This document shows positions 42,454-51,115 of a stretch of DNA of 64,000 bases, one piece after another. A program made the translations under genes and the position numbers. Each line of letters opens with the position of its first letter. The stretch's first letter is position 1. The DNA comes from UBA964 sp037444685. GTDB taxonomy: Bacteria; Pseudomonadota; Gammaproteobacteria; Steroidobacterales; Steroidobacteraceae. The DNA lies in NCBI GenBank assembly GCA_037444685.1, contig JBBILX010000003.1, positions 310,001 to 374,000 on the forward strand, in the 5' to 3' direction. The notes under the pieces are model-generated. The model ran no database searches and had not been told where the DNA came from. It worked only from the letters and a program-made list of their open reading frames with translations.

Positions 42454-43742
42454 AGCGCAGGCGCGCCATGGCGCCGACGGGACCACGCATGATTGCATCG
42501 CCAGCCATCGTTCGCCGACTGCCTCTGCTCGCCGCCGTGTTGCTGCTCGGCGGCTGCATGGTCAAGGAGACACGGCCGCTGCCCAAGCTCAACGCCGTGC
42601 AGGCAACGCAGCAGATTCCCGAAGAGGAGCTGCTCGACGTGGCGATCCGGGAGTTCGACCCCGGCATTCCCACCGAACTGGCCGACGACCAGGAAGCGCT
42701 CGACAAGCGTCGCATCTACCCGGACGTGCGTCGCGCCGAGTCGCGTCTGCTGCCGGCGAAGCTGCGTGCAACGCTGGAGGCGAGTGGGCAGTGGGGGCCG
42801 GTGCGCGTCGTGCCAGCCTCGGTGCAGTTCGTCGACGTGCTCGTCTCGGGGCGCATCGTCGAGTCGACCGGCACCGAGCTCGAGCTCGAGATCAGCGCCG
42901 TCGACTCGATGGGTCGCCGCTGGATCGATCGCAAACGCTACGCGGGTCCCGCCGACACGGGCTCCTACAAGAGCGACGCGGCCCTGCGGGCCCGGGATCC
43001 GTTCCAGAACGTCTATTCGGCCATCGCCAACGACCTCGTCGCCGCACGCGACCGTCTTGCGGCTGCGGACCGTCGCGACGTCCGTCGCGTCACGATGCTG
43101 CGCTTCGCGCAGGATCTCGCCCCGGAGGCTTTCCGCGGGTATCTCGTCGCCGATGCGGCCGGCATCACACGACCGGCGCGGCTGCCTGCGGCCGGGGATC
43201 CCGCGATGCAGCGCATCGAGAAGATCCGCGAGCGGGACGTCGCCGTGATCGACACCGTCGATGGCTACAACGGCAACTTCGCGGAGAAGCTCGCCGACTC
43301 CTACGGTGGCTGGCGGCGCGCGAGCTACGACGCCATCGAGAAAGAGGAGAAGCTGCGCAGTCAGGCACGCACGCGCACCGTGCTCGGTGCCGCGGCGGTG
43401 CTCGCCAGCATTTTCGTGCCAGGCCAGTGCGCCGCGGACGACTACAACTGCCGGCGGATCGAGAGCGCCGCGCGCACGGCGGGTTCGGTCGGTGGTGTCG
43501 CCGCCGTGCTCTCCGGCATCAAGAAATACGCGGATGCGAAGGTGGCAGCGCAGGACGTACGGCAGTTGGCGAGCAGTCTCGAGGGCGAGGTGGCGCCCCA
43601 GGTCGTCGATCTCGAGGGCCGCACGCTCAAGCTCACCGGCACGGCCGAGGAACAGTACCGCGAGTGGCGTCGGCTGCTCGCGCAGATCTGGGCCGAGGAA
43701 ACCGGCGCCGCCGCGACGGTGCCGTCCGTGCCGGCACCCTGA
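42450..43742 (+). CDS. Lipoprotein of unknown function
   Basis: The 430-residue protein starts at GTG 42450 (an internal Met at residue 7 is possible). Its lipobox is LLLGGC. The mature part contains EELLDVAIREFDPGIPTEL, RRAESRLLPAKLRATLEASGQWGPVRVVP and FVDVLVSGRIVESTGTELEL. These resemble outer-membrane assembly lipoproteins that build up envelope complexes. A later helix bundle has YNGNFAEKLADSYGGWRRAS and a hydrophobic stretch with Cys residues. It is followed 14 bp later by the Ser/Thr kinase. The function is not known. It may be the sensor or anchor for the kinase. Confidence 0.75.
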   Translation: MKRRRAMAPTGPRMIASPAIVRRLPLLAAVLLLGGCMVKETRPLPKLNAVQATQQIPEEELLDVAIREFDPGIPTELADDQEALDKRRIYPDVRRAESRLLPAKLRATLEASGQWGPVRVVPASVQFVDVLVSGRIVESTGTELELEISAVDSMGRRWIDRKRYAGPADTGSYKSDAALRARDPFQNVYSAIANDLVAARDRLAAADRRDVRRVTMLRFAQDLAPEAFRGYLVADAAGITRPARLPAAGDPAMQRIEKIRERDVAVIDTVDGYNGNFAEKLADSYGGWRRASYDAIEKEEKLRSQARTRTVLGAAAVLASIFVPGQCAADDYNCRRIESAARTAGSVGGVAAVLSGIKKYADAKVAAQDVRQLASSLEGEVAPQVVDLEGRTLKLTGTAEEQYREWRRLLAQIWAEETGAAATVPSVPAP

Positions 43743-43756
43743 AGCCGGCCACGGAG

Positions 43757-46147
43757 ATGGGCACGCTCGAGGCAGGCACGCGGCTCTGCGGGCGTTTCAC
43801 GCTGATCGCGCGCCTCGGTTCGGGCGGAAACGGCGAGGTCTGGCGTGCGCTCGACGAGCGCACCGAGTCCGAGATCGCCCTCAAGGTGCTGCATCCGTCC
43901 GTCGCGCGCTCCGCGCCGGCCTGGGAAGCGCTGCGTCGCGAGCACGCGGTGTCGCAGCGGCTGTCGCATCCGCGGATCGTCGAAGTCGGCGAGCCACTGC
44001 GCGACGAACAGGCGACAGTGCTGCCGATGACGCTCGCATCGGGCGACTTGCGCAGGCTCCGTGGCGAACCGTACACGCGCATCCTGCCGGCGCTGATCGA
44101 GGTCGCCGACGCCCTCGAGCATGCGCACCAGCAGGGTGTCGTCCATCGCGATCTCAAGCCGAGCAACGTGCTGTTCGATGCCGAGGGTCACGTGGTCGTC
44201 GGCGACTTCGGGGTCGCCGCGCTCGGCGCCGAGCCGGTCGCCGGCGGGTCGCCGTTCAGCATGAGTCCGCAGCAGATCGCCGGTGCGGCGCCGAGTCCCG
44301 CCGACGACATCTGGGGTCTCGGCTCGCTCGCATACGAACTGCTGTCGGGATATCCGCCGTTCTACCCGCAGGCCGATCCACGTCTCGTGCTCGAGCAGCC
44401 GGTGCCCCCCCTGCTGCCGATCCATCCCGTGCCGCCGCGTCTCGCCGCGCTGATCATGCGCATGCTCGCACGCGAACCGGCGGATCGGCCACCGACCATG
44501 GCGGCAGTTCGCGAGGAATTCGAACTCGCGCTCCGCGATACGCTCGGCGAGCCACCCCATGCGGCAACCCGCGACCGCGCCGAACCGTCGACGACGTTCG
44601 AGGATGGCGCCGCCGACGTTGCCGCGCTCGATCGCGATACCGAACTCGATGCGGCACCGATCGCGCCGCTCGCGACCTCCGCGGCGGCGACGGACGCGAG
44701 TGGTGAAGCGGCCGACCGCATGGTCCCTGCGCCCTCGCGCGCGCGCCGGGCCAACGCCTGGCTGGCGATCGCCGTGCTGGGCGCCGCACTGTTGGCGGTC
44801 TTCGTCTGGCTGCCGCGCTGGGCTCCACCGCCGGGTGCGCCGGCGGCACCGGGCGCCGAGTCGTCCGGCGCGACGAGTTCGCCACGCCCGGACGCGCGTG
44901 CCGCCGCCGAGGCGCTCGCGGCGCAGCAGCGCGAACTCGATGCGATCGAGCAGCGTTTCGCGGCAAAGCTCGCTGAGCTCGAGCAGCGCGGTGCGGCCAT
45001 CTGGGGTGGGCCGCTGTTCGCTGCCGCCAAGGCGCTCGGCGCCGATGCGCAGGCGGCGCGCCGGGCCGGACAACTCGAACTCGCGCGCGATCGTGCGACC
45101 ACGGCGGTAAGGCGACTCGAGCGCGTCGCCGCCGACGCGGCCGCCGCGCTCGCGGCCCAGCTCGCGGCCGGCGAACGTGCGCTCGAAGCCGGTCAGGCGG
45201 CGGCGGCGCGGCAGGCTTTCGAGCTGGCGCTGCGCATCGAGCCCGGCAATGCCTCGGCGCAGGCGGGCCTGCAGCGCGCGGGCGGCATCGATCGGTGGCT
45301 GCCGGTGCTGGCGGAGGCCGACAACGCCGCCGCGGCCCGCGATCTTGGGCGTGCCATCGACCTTTACGAGCGCGTGCTGCGCGCGGAGCCGCAGAACGCC
45401 GCGGCCCGCGCCGGTCTCGAGCAGGCTCGCCGGGCAGCCGGCAACGACGCCTACGCACGCGCGCTGGGTGACGCGCTCGCGGCCCTGCGCGCGGGTCGAC
45501 TCGACGCCGCGCGCGGCGGCTTGGAACGCGCGCGCAGGCTGCGGCCGGACGCTCCGGAAGTGGCCGCAGCCCTTGCCGAGCTGCAGTCGGCGCTCGCCGC
45601 GCGCGACCTGACCGCCGTCAAGGCGCGCACCGAGGGCCTCGAGGCGGCCGAACGCTGGGCCGACGCGCTGGCCGAGTACGAGCGACTGCTGCGCACCGAT
45701 CGGTCGCTGGAGTTCGCGCGAGTCGGTCGCGAGCGCGTCGCGCCGCGCGCCCGACTCGCCACGGCGCTGCAGACGCTGATCGATCAGCCAGCGCGCCTCG
45801 CCGCACCCGAGGTCAGGGCCGAGGCGGACCGGCTGCTCGCGCAGGCGCGCTCGGTCACCGACGCGGGCCCGGTGCTGCGCTCCCAGGTCTCGCGGCTCGA
45901 GCGGCTGTTGCCCGAGTACGACCGGCCCGTGCGGCTCGTGCTCGAGTCGGATGGCGAAACCCACGTGAGCATCCTGAGGGTAGGCGACTTCGGCCGCTTC
46001 GCACGGCGCGAACTCGATCTGCGACCCGGCCGTTACACGCTCGTCGGCAGCCGCAATGGCTACCGCGACATTCGGCGCGAGGTGACGTTGGCTCCCGGTT
46101 CGGAGGCGCAGATCATCGAACTGCGCTGCACCGAACCGATCCAGTAG
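43757..46147 (+). CDS. Transmembrane Ser/Thr protein kinase with periplasmic repeat region
   Basis: The 796-residue kinase has an intact catalytic core: GSGGNGEV (about 21-28), Lys43 in ALKVL, HRDLKPSN with Asp132, and DFG with Asp150. A Pro-rich linker leads to a transmembrane helix near residue 345 (LAIAVLGAALLAVFVWLP). A large periplasmic part follows with helical repeats (ALEAGQAAAARQAFELALRIEPGNASAQAGL and like units) and a C-terminal beta domain ending EAQIIELRC. It should phosphorylate Ser/Thr in the cytoplasm in response to an envelope signal. The FHA domains at 49724, and perhaps 11660 and 13364, are candidate readers. Confidence 0.93.
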   Translation: MGTLEAGTRLCGRFTLIARLGSGGNGEVWRALDERTESEIALKVLHPSVARSAPAWEALRREHAVSQRLSHPRIVEVGEPLRDEQATVLPMTLASGDLRRLRGEPYTRILPALIEVADALEHAHQQGVVHRDLKPSNVLFDAEGHVVVGDFGVAALGAEPVAGGSPFSMSPQQIAGAAPSPADDIWGLGSLAYELLSGYPPFYPQADPRLVLEQPVPPLLPIHPVPPRLAALIMRMLAREPADRPPTMAAVREEFELALRDTLGEPPHAATRDRAEPSTTFEDGAADVAALDRDTELDAAPIAPLATSAAATDASGEAADRMVPAPSRARRANAWLAIAVLGAALLAVFVWLPRWAPPPGAPAAPGAESSGATSSPRPDARAAAEALAAQQRELDAIEQRFAAKLAELEQRGAAIWGGPLFAAAKALGADAQAARRAGQLELARDRATTAVRRLERVAADAAAALAAQLAAGERALEAGQAAAARQAFELALRIEPGNASAQAGLQRAGGIDRWLPVLAEADNAAAARDLGRAIDLYERVLRAEPQNAAARAGLEQARRAAGNDAYARALGDALAALRAGRLDAARGGLERARRLRPDAPEVAAALAELQSALAARDLTAVKARTEGLEAAERWADALAEYERLLRTDRSLEFARVGRERVAPRARLATALQTLIDQPARLAAPEVRAEADRLLAQARSVTDAGPVLRSQVSRLERLLPEYDRPVRLVLESDGETHVSILRVGDFGRFARRELDLRPGRYTLVGSRNGYRDIRREVTLAPGSEAQIIELRCTEPIQ

Positions 46148-46164
46148 CTGCGGGTCTCAGAGGC

Positions 46165-48612
46165 ATGAACGACACGACGGCAGCGCCGCGGGTCAGGAGT
46201 CGCGCCCGCATCGACGTCCGCGAGCCGCTCGGCGCGCGAAGCGTCGAGGCGCCGCTGCGCATCGGGCCCGTCGGTGCAGCCGTGGTCGTGCCCGACGCGC
46301 AGCCCGAGGACGAGCTGACGCTGGACTGGGATGGCGAGCACTGGATCGCGCGTGGCGCGGCGGTGGCGGCTCGCGCGCTGCGGGTCGGTGACGTGCTCGC
46401 GGTCGGCGACGCACGCGTGGTGGTGGCCGCTGCATCGGCGGCAGGCGCCGCCGCGCCGCAGCTCGTGATCGAGCTTCGCCACCTTGCGGGCAACCCGACG
46501 ATCGCGCCACTGGCGCCGCCGCGCGTCGGTGATGAGGACGATGCCCCCGGCGAGATCGAGGTCGTCGCGACGTTGCTAACCGACCCGGCACGGCGCGAGC
46601 CGGTCAGCGCGCCACGGCTCGCGCCGGGCCGCTCGAGGCTCCTGCTCTGGTCGGGCTGCGCACTGCTCGGCGTACTGGTCGCCGCCGCGCTGCTGCTGCT
46701 TGCGCGCATAGAGCGCGTACCGCTGACGGTCGAGCCTGCCGATGCCGACGTCGGCGTCGTTGGCCTGCTGGCCTGGGCCGGTGACGAGGCATTGTTCGCG
46801 CTGCCGGGTCGCCATCGGGTGGTGGCCCGGAGCGAGGGTTACGTGCCGCTCGAGCGCGAGGTCGACGTGCTGGCAGCCGAGGGTGCTCAGCCGCCACCGC
46901 GGCTGGTGCTGCAGCTCGCGAAGCTCCCCGGCCGGCTCGCCATCGACACCGGTGGCGTGCGCGCCCGCGTGACGGTGGATGGCGCGCCGGCCGGCGAAGT
47001 CCCCGGGGAAATCGAGGTTCCGGCCGGCACGCGGACGCTGACCTTGCGCTCACCGCGGCATCTCGACCGCGTCGAGGTCGTCGAGGTGCAGGGCGGTGGC
47101 GTACGGCAGACGCTGACGGTCACGCTGCAGAAGGCCTGGGGCACGCTCGCCGTGTCGGCGCGTGTTCCCGACGCGCGGCTCAGCGTCGACGGGGCCGAAC
47201 CTATCGCCCTGCCGGCGCGCATCGAGCTGCCCGCCGGTGTGCACCGGCTGCGCATCAGCGCCGACGGTGCCCGCGACTGGGAGTCGAGCGTGCTCGTGCG
47301 CGCCGATGAGACGGTCGAGATCGGCCCGGTGGAACTCGGCGCGCCGGATGCACGGCTCGCGCTGCGCTCGGTGCCGGCTGGTGCGGAGGTCACGGTCGCC
47401 GGCGAGTTCCGCGGCCGCACGCCCCTGACACTCGCCCTGCCTGCCGGCGCGGAGTACGATCTGCTGGTCACACGCGCCGGCTACCGGACCTGGCAGCGGC
47501 GGGTGACTGCCGGGGCGGGCGCGACGCTGGCGCTCGAGGCGCGACTCGAGCCCATCCTCGTGGCGTTGACCGTGCGCGGCGAGCCTGCCGATGCGGAGCT
47601 GCTGATCGACGGCGTCGCGCGCGGCCGCACGCCCGCGACGCTCGACGTGCTGGCCACGCGGCAGCGCATCGAGGTGCGCCGTGCCGGCCTGCAACCGTTC
47701 GTCGCCGAAGTCGATCTGACCGCGGGCTTCGCGCGAACCGTCGAGTATTCCTTGCTGCCAGCGGGGCGGCCCGCCGGCTGGCGGCCGCCCGCGGCCGCGG
47801 TGACGGGCAGCACGGGCATTGCACTGCGGCTCGTGCCGCCCGGCGTGTTCACGTTGGGCAGCGAGCGACGCGAGCAGGGACGCAGACCGAACGAGACCGC
47901 GCGCCGCGTCACGCTGAGCCGGCCTTTCTATCTCGGCGTGCGCGAGATCAGCAACGCCGAGTACCGCCGCTTCCGCGCGAACCACGCCTCCGGTGCCGCA
48001 TACGGGCGCTCGATCGATCTCGATGCGCAGGCCGTCACGAATGTCGGCTGGGACGACGCGGTCGCGTTCTGCAACTGGCTCTCCGAGCAGGAGGGTCTGC
48101 CACCTGCCTATGAGCGGCGCGACAACCGCTGGGTGCTGCGCCAGCCGGTCGGCACCGGGTACCGGCTGCCGAGCGAGGCCGAGTGGGAGTACGCGGCACG
48201 GCTGACCGACGGCGCGCTGCGGCGCTACGGCTGGGGTGATGCGCTGCCGGTACCGGCGGGTTACGCGAATCTCGCAGGCGGCGAGTCGGCCACGTCGCTG
48301 CCCGCGGTGCTCGACGGCTACGTCGACGAGCATCTGGTCGTCGCTCCTGTCGCGAAGTATCCGGCCAGCGCGGGCGGTTTCCACGACCTGACCGGCAACG
48401 TCGCCGAGTGGGTGCACGATGCCTACAGCTCGGCACCGCCGCCGACGCCGGCCACGGATCCCTTCGGTCCCGACGTCGGTTCGAGCCGACACGTGATCAA
48501 GGGCAGCCACTGGCGTACCGCGGTGTTCAGCGAACTGCGGCTCGCCTGGCGGGACGGCGCCGATGCGCCGGCGGACTGGATCGGCTTCAGGGTGGCTCGC
48601 TATGCAGAATGA
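46165..48612 (+). CDS. PEGA-repeat protein with formylglycine-generating-enzyme fold
   Basis: The 815-residue protein has a cytoplasmic N-terminal part (1-115) that looks like a degenerate FHA-type beta sandwich (LRIGPVGAAVVV, LRVGDVLAVGDAR). A transmembrane helix follows at about 152-178, then a series of PEGA-type beta units (SVPAGAEVTVAGEFRGRTPL, ADAELLIDGVARGRTP). From about residue 555 there is an FGE/SUMF1 domain (LVPPGVFTLGSERREQGRRP, YRLPSEAEWEYAARL, FHDLTGNVAEWVHDAY, FRVARYAE). It resembles TagR-like periplasmic FGE proteins. The FGE active-site cysteines are not evident, so it is probably a binding module. Confidence 0.88.
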   Translation: MNDTTAAPRVRSRARIDVREPLGARSVEAPLRIGPVGAAVVVPDAQPEDELTLDWDGEHWIARGAAVAARALRVGDVLAVGDARVVVAAASAAGAAAPQLVIELRHLAGNPTIAPLAPPRVGDEDDAPGEIEVVATLLTDPARREPVSAPRLAPGRSRLLLWSGCALLGVLVAAALLLLARIERVPLTVEPADADVGVVGLLAWAGDEALFALPGRHRVVARSEGYVPLEREVDVLAAEGAQPPPRLVLQLAKLPGRLAIDTGGVRARVTVDGAPAGEVPGEIEVPAGTRTLTLRSPRHLDRVEVVEVQGGGVRQTLTVTLQKAWGTLAVSARVPDARLSVDGAEPIALPARIELPAGVHRLRISADGARDWESSVLVRADETVEIGPVELGAPDARLALRSVPAGAEVTVAGEFRGRTPLTLALPAGAEYDLLVTRAGYRTWQRRVTAGAGATLALEARLEPILVALTVRGEPADAELLIDGVARGRTPATLDVLATRQRIEVRRAGLQPFVAEVDLTAGFARTVEYSLLPAGRPAGWRPPAAAVTGSTGIALRLVPPGVFTLGSERREQGRRPNETARRVTLSRPFYLGVREISNAEYRRFRANHASGAAYGRSIDLDAQAVTNVGWDDAVAFCNWLSEQEGLPPAYERRDNRWVLRQPVGTGYRLPSEAEWEYAARLTDGALRRYGWGDALPVPAGYANLAGGESATSLPAVLDGYVDEHLVVAPVAKYPASAGGFHDLTGNVAEWVHDAYSSAPPPTPATDPFGPDVGSSRHVIKGSHWRTAVFSELRLAWRDGADAPADWIGFRVARYAE

Positions 48613-48919
48613 ACGCAGAGGACGCGATGCGAACCGGCGTACCTGGCGGCTCATTGCCGCCACGGGACTGCTCTCGGCGACGCTGACCCTCGCCACCGCC
48701 TGGTCGCTACGCGCGATTGCGCAAGACCCGACCTCGGCGCCCGCACCCGCGTCGGCTCCTCCGCAGGGTCCGGCCTCCGACGAGGAAGCAGGTCCCGAGG
48801 GCGATGCGCTGCCCGGCGACGGCGGGCGCACGGCACCACCGGCGCCGCCCGCGGCCGAAGAGCCACCCGAGTTGCGCGAGTCGGCAGACAACAATCTGAC
48901 TTTCCCGGTGGACATATGA
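48602..48919 (+). CDS. Small anchored Pro/Ala-rich protein
   Basis: The 105-residue protein starts at ATG 48602, overlapping the end of the FGE gene by 11 bp. A basic N-terminus (NERRGRDANRRTWR) precedes one hydrophobic helix (LIAATGLLSATLTLATAWSL), followed by an Ala/Pro/Glu-rich periplasmic tail ending in NNLTFPVDI. The tail is the length of a short periplasmic spacer. It is sandwiched between the FGE protein and the channel subunit, whose start overlaps it by ATGA. It has no recognisable family. It may be an accessory subunit of the channel. Confidence 0.7.
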   Translation: MQNERRGRDANRRTWRLIAATGLLSATLTLATAWSLRAIAQDPTSAPAPASAPPQGPASDEEAGPEGDALPGDGGRTAPPAPPAAEEPPELRESADNNLTFPVDI

Positions 48920-49713
48920 ACCGCAGACTGCCCAACGAATTCGTCTTCAGCATCGTCTCGCTGCTGCTCGCGACCTTACTCGTGCATTCGCTGTACGTCC
49001 TGCACATCCGGCCGACCGCCGAGACGATCCTCGCAGAGCAGCGCGCGCGGATGGCGGCCGAGCCCAATTACGTCGCCGAACGCTCGCCTTACGTGATCAT
49101 CAAGGACTACGAGCAGGAAGCGACGATCGTGCTGATGCTCTGGGCGCTGGCGATCCTCGGCTACAAGGCGCTCGCGCATCGTCGCGAGCGCGCGATGCTC
49201 GATGCGGGCCTGCTGCAGCTCGCCGAGGGCACGCGCATCCTGCCCGAGGATACGCGTGAGTACGCGCGCCAGCTCGAATCCCTGCCCGCCGAGACGCGCA
49301 ACCTGCTCGTGCCGCGGGCACTGCTCGCGGCGCTGGCGCGCTTCGGCGCGACGCGCAACGTGCAGGATGCCGGCGCGGTGGCACACGGGATCTGCCAGTC
49401 CGAGGCCGAACGGCTCGACTCAGAGCTGTCGATGCTGCGCTACATCGCCTGGGCCATCCCGGCGATCGGTTTCATCGGCACCGTGCGCGGCATCGGCAAC
49501 GCGCTCTCGCAGGCGCACAAGGCGGTCGGCGGCGATATTTCGGGCGTCACCGAAGGCCTTGGTGTCGCTTTCAATTCGACGCTGATCGCCCTGCTGCTGT
49601 CGATCCTGCTGATGTTCCTGCTGCAGCAGCTGCAACAGCTTCAGGAACGGCTCGTGCTCGACGCCGAGACCTACCTCGACCAGCGCGTGATCCGCAACCT
49701 GCAGGCCCGCTGA
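48916..49713 (+). CDS. MotA/TolQ/ExbB-type ion-channel subunit
   Basis: The 265-residue inner-membrane protein has hydrophobic segments near residues 10-31 and 70-90. The family block then follows: LRYIAWAIPAIGFIGTVRGIGNALSQAHKAVGG, then VTEGLGVAFNSTLIALLLSILLMFLLQQLQQL. This last part is the conserved TolQ/ExbB/MotA channel region (P-x-x-G-x-x-G-T-V, ALxTTxxGL-like GLGVAFNSTL). Such proteins form a pentamer around a dimer of a B subunit and use proton or sodium flow to drive motion. No classical ExbD/TolR/MotB gene is present, and the VWA proteins downstream are the candidates. Confidence 0.92.
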   Translation: MNRRLPNEFVFSIVSLLLATLLVHSLYVLHIRPTAETILAEQRARMAAEPNYVAERSPYVIIKDYEQEATIVLMLWALAILGYKALAHRRERAMLDAGLLQLAEGTRILPEDTREYARQLESLPAETRNLLVPRALLAALARFGATRNVQDAGAVAHGICQSEAERLDSELSMLRYIAWAIPAIGFIGTVRGIGNALSQAHKAVGGDISGVTEGLGVAFNSTLIALLLSILLMFLLQQLQQLQERLVLDAETYLDQRVIRNLQAR

Positions 49714-49723
49714 ACGCACCGCC

Positions 49724-51106
49724 ATGGGCAGCATCGCGATCGATCTCGACGACGCCGCGCTCGCGATCCAGCGCGAAGGCGAGGCTGCGCCGGTGATCGC
49801 GCCGTCGGTGATCCGTGCGACGCCCGGCGAGCGGGCGGTCGGGGCAGCGGCCGCCGACGAGGTCCGCCGTCGTCCGCGCGAGGTGTCGACACGACATTGG
49901 CTGCAGCTCGCCGCGCACGAATCGCTGCACAGTGCTGTGATGCTCGCGCGCGCCGAGCTGCTGGCGCGCCTCGGCGCATCCGCGGGCGGCGCACCAGCGC
50001 TCGTGGCCGTGCCCCCGCACTTTGATGCCGAAGCGCTCGGTTACGTGCTCGCTGCGCTGCAGGGTGCCGGCCTTGCCGTCACGCGGCTGGTCGACTCGGC
50101 GGCGCTGCGCTGCGCGGCGCTCGGGCTGGACCGCGACTCGCTCGTGCTCGACGTCGGACTGCATCATCTCGCCGTCGCAGCCGTGCGCGCGGGCGACGGC
50201 GTCTGCCGTCGTGCGGCGGTGCGCTGGCGGGCGGGCAACGGTGCGGTGGCGCTGCTCGACGGCGCGCTGCAGCTCGTCAGCGAGGCCATGGTGCTGCGCC
50301 ACCGCTTCGATCCGCTGCACGACGGTGCGACCGAGCAGGCGGTCTACGAGCTCCTCCCCGAGGCGACCGTGGCTGCGACGCGCACCGGTCGCGCGCGCGT
50401 CGTGCTCGAACGACCGGGCTGGAGGCTCGAAGTCGAGCTGTCGCGCGACCAGTTCGCGGCACGGTCCGCGCCGATCCTGCGCGAATTGCTGGCGTTTGCG
50501 CACGAGCTGCGGCCAGCCGGAGCGTCCGTCGACGTCGTCATCGCCGAGTGGCTGGCGCGCTGGCCCGGGGCCGTCGAGCATCTCGAGGAGCTGCGCGACT
50601 GCGAGCTGCACGTCCTGCCCGAGGGCTTTGCGGCACGCGCTGCTGCCGTGCTCGACACGACCGGGGGCGGTGGCCGGCCCGCGGGCGAAGCCCCGGTTCG
50701 CCTGACCCGCCGCGTTCCGATTTTCGCCGAGCCGCTGCGCGCGCTCGCCGACGACGCGCGCCGCCTCGGTGCCGCGCAGGGGCAGGCGCCCACGCACCTG
50801 TTGCACGCGGGACGCGCCTGGGCGCTGCGCGGCGGAGCACCGCTCGAGATCGGCCGCGCTCCCGATGCTCGCGGGATCGCCCTGCCCGACGGGATGGCGG
50901 GCCTGTCGCGGCTGCACTGCACGCTGCGCGAGGAGGGCGGCGAGATCGTGCTCGTCGACCACAGCCGCCACGGCAGCTGGGTCAACGGCGAACGCGTCGC
51001 GGGACGCGTGCGGCTGCGCGCCGGCGATTCGCTGCGCATCGGTGACCCAGGCATCGAGTTTGCGCTGATCGCAGTCGGCGCGGACGCCACCGCCCAGTCG
51101 GGTTGA
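49724..51106 (+). CDS. Degenerate Hsp70/actin-like protein with C-terminal FHA-like domain
   Basis: The product has 460 residues. Residues 1-330 follow the Hsp70 nucleotide-binding fold: SIAIDLDDAALAI in place of IGIDLGTTNS, VAVPPHFDAEALGYVLAALQ in place of the VPAxF strand, then RLVDSAALRCAALGL (NEPTAAALAYG-like) and LVLDVGLHHLAVAAV in place of DLGGGTFD. The phosphate-binding glycines are replaced, so it probably does not hydrolyse ATP. Residues about 360-455 are an FHA domain (IGRAPDARGIALPDGMAGLSRLH, HGSWVNGERV) with Ser-x-x-His and an Asn kept. It is likely a phosphothreonine reader and scaffold for the channel complex. Confidence 0.8.
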   Translation: MGSIAIDLDDAALAIQREGEAAPVIAPSVIRATPGERAVGAAAADEVRRRPREVSTRHWLQLAAHESLHSAVMLARAELLARLGASAGGAPALVAVPPHFDAEALGYVLAALQGAGLAVTRLVDSAALRCAALGLDRDSLVLDVGLHHLAVAAVRAGDGVCRRAAVRWRAGNGAVALLDGALQLVSEAMVLRHRFDPLHDGATEQAVYELLPEATVAATRTGRARVVLERPGWRLEVELSRDQFAARSAPILRELLAFAHELRPAGASVDVVIAEWLARWPGAVEHLEELRDCELHVLPEGFAARAAAVLDTTGGGGRPAGEAPVRLTRRVPIFAEPLRALADDARRLGAAQGQAPTHLLHAGRAWALRGGAPLEIGRAPDARGIALPDGMAGLSRLHCTLREEGGEIVLVDHSRHGSWVNGERVAGRVRLRAGDSLRIGDPGIEFALIAVGADATAQSG

Positions 51107-51115
51107 GAACCCGGC

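Noticed and set aside
41735..43756. Extension of the kinase frame by about 670 codons
   Set aside because: It runs through the two preceding lipoprotein genes in another frame, with Ala/Arg-rich sequence. The kinase N-lobe begins right after ATG 43757.
43442..45964. Very long open frame (about 840 codons) on the minus strand
   Set aside because: It is antisense to the Ser/Thr kinase gene and has Arg/Gly-rich sequence without domain motifs. Such frames are expected opposite high-GC genes. The same applies to long antisense frames at 58580-61039, 47050-48915 and 62646-63629.
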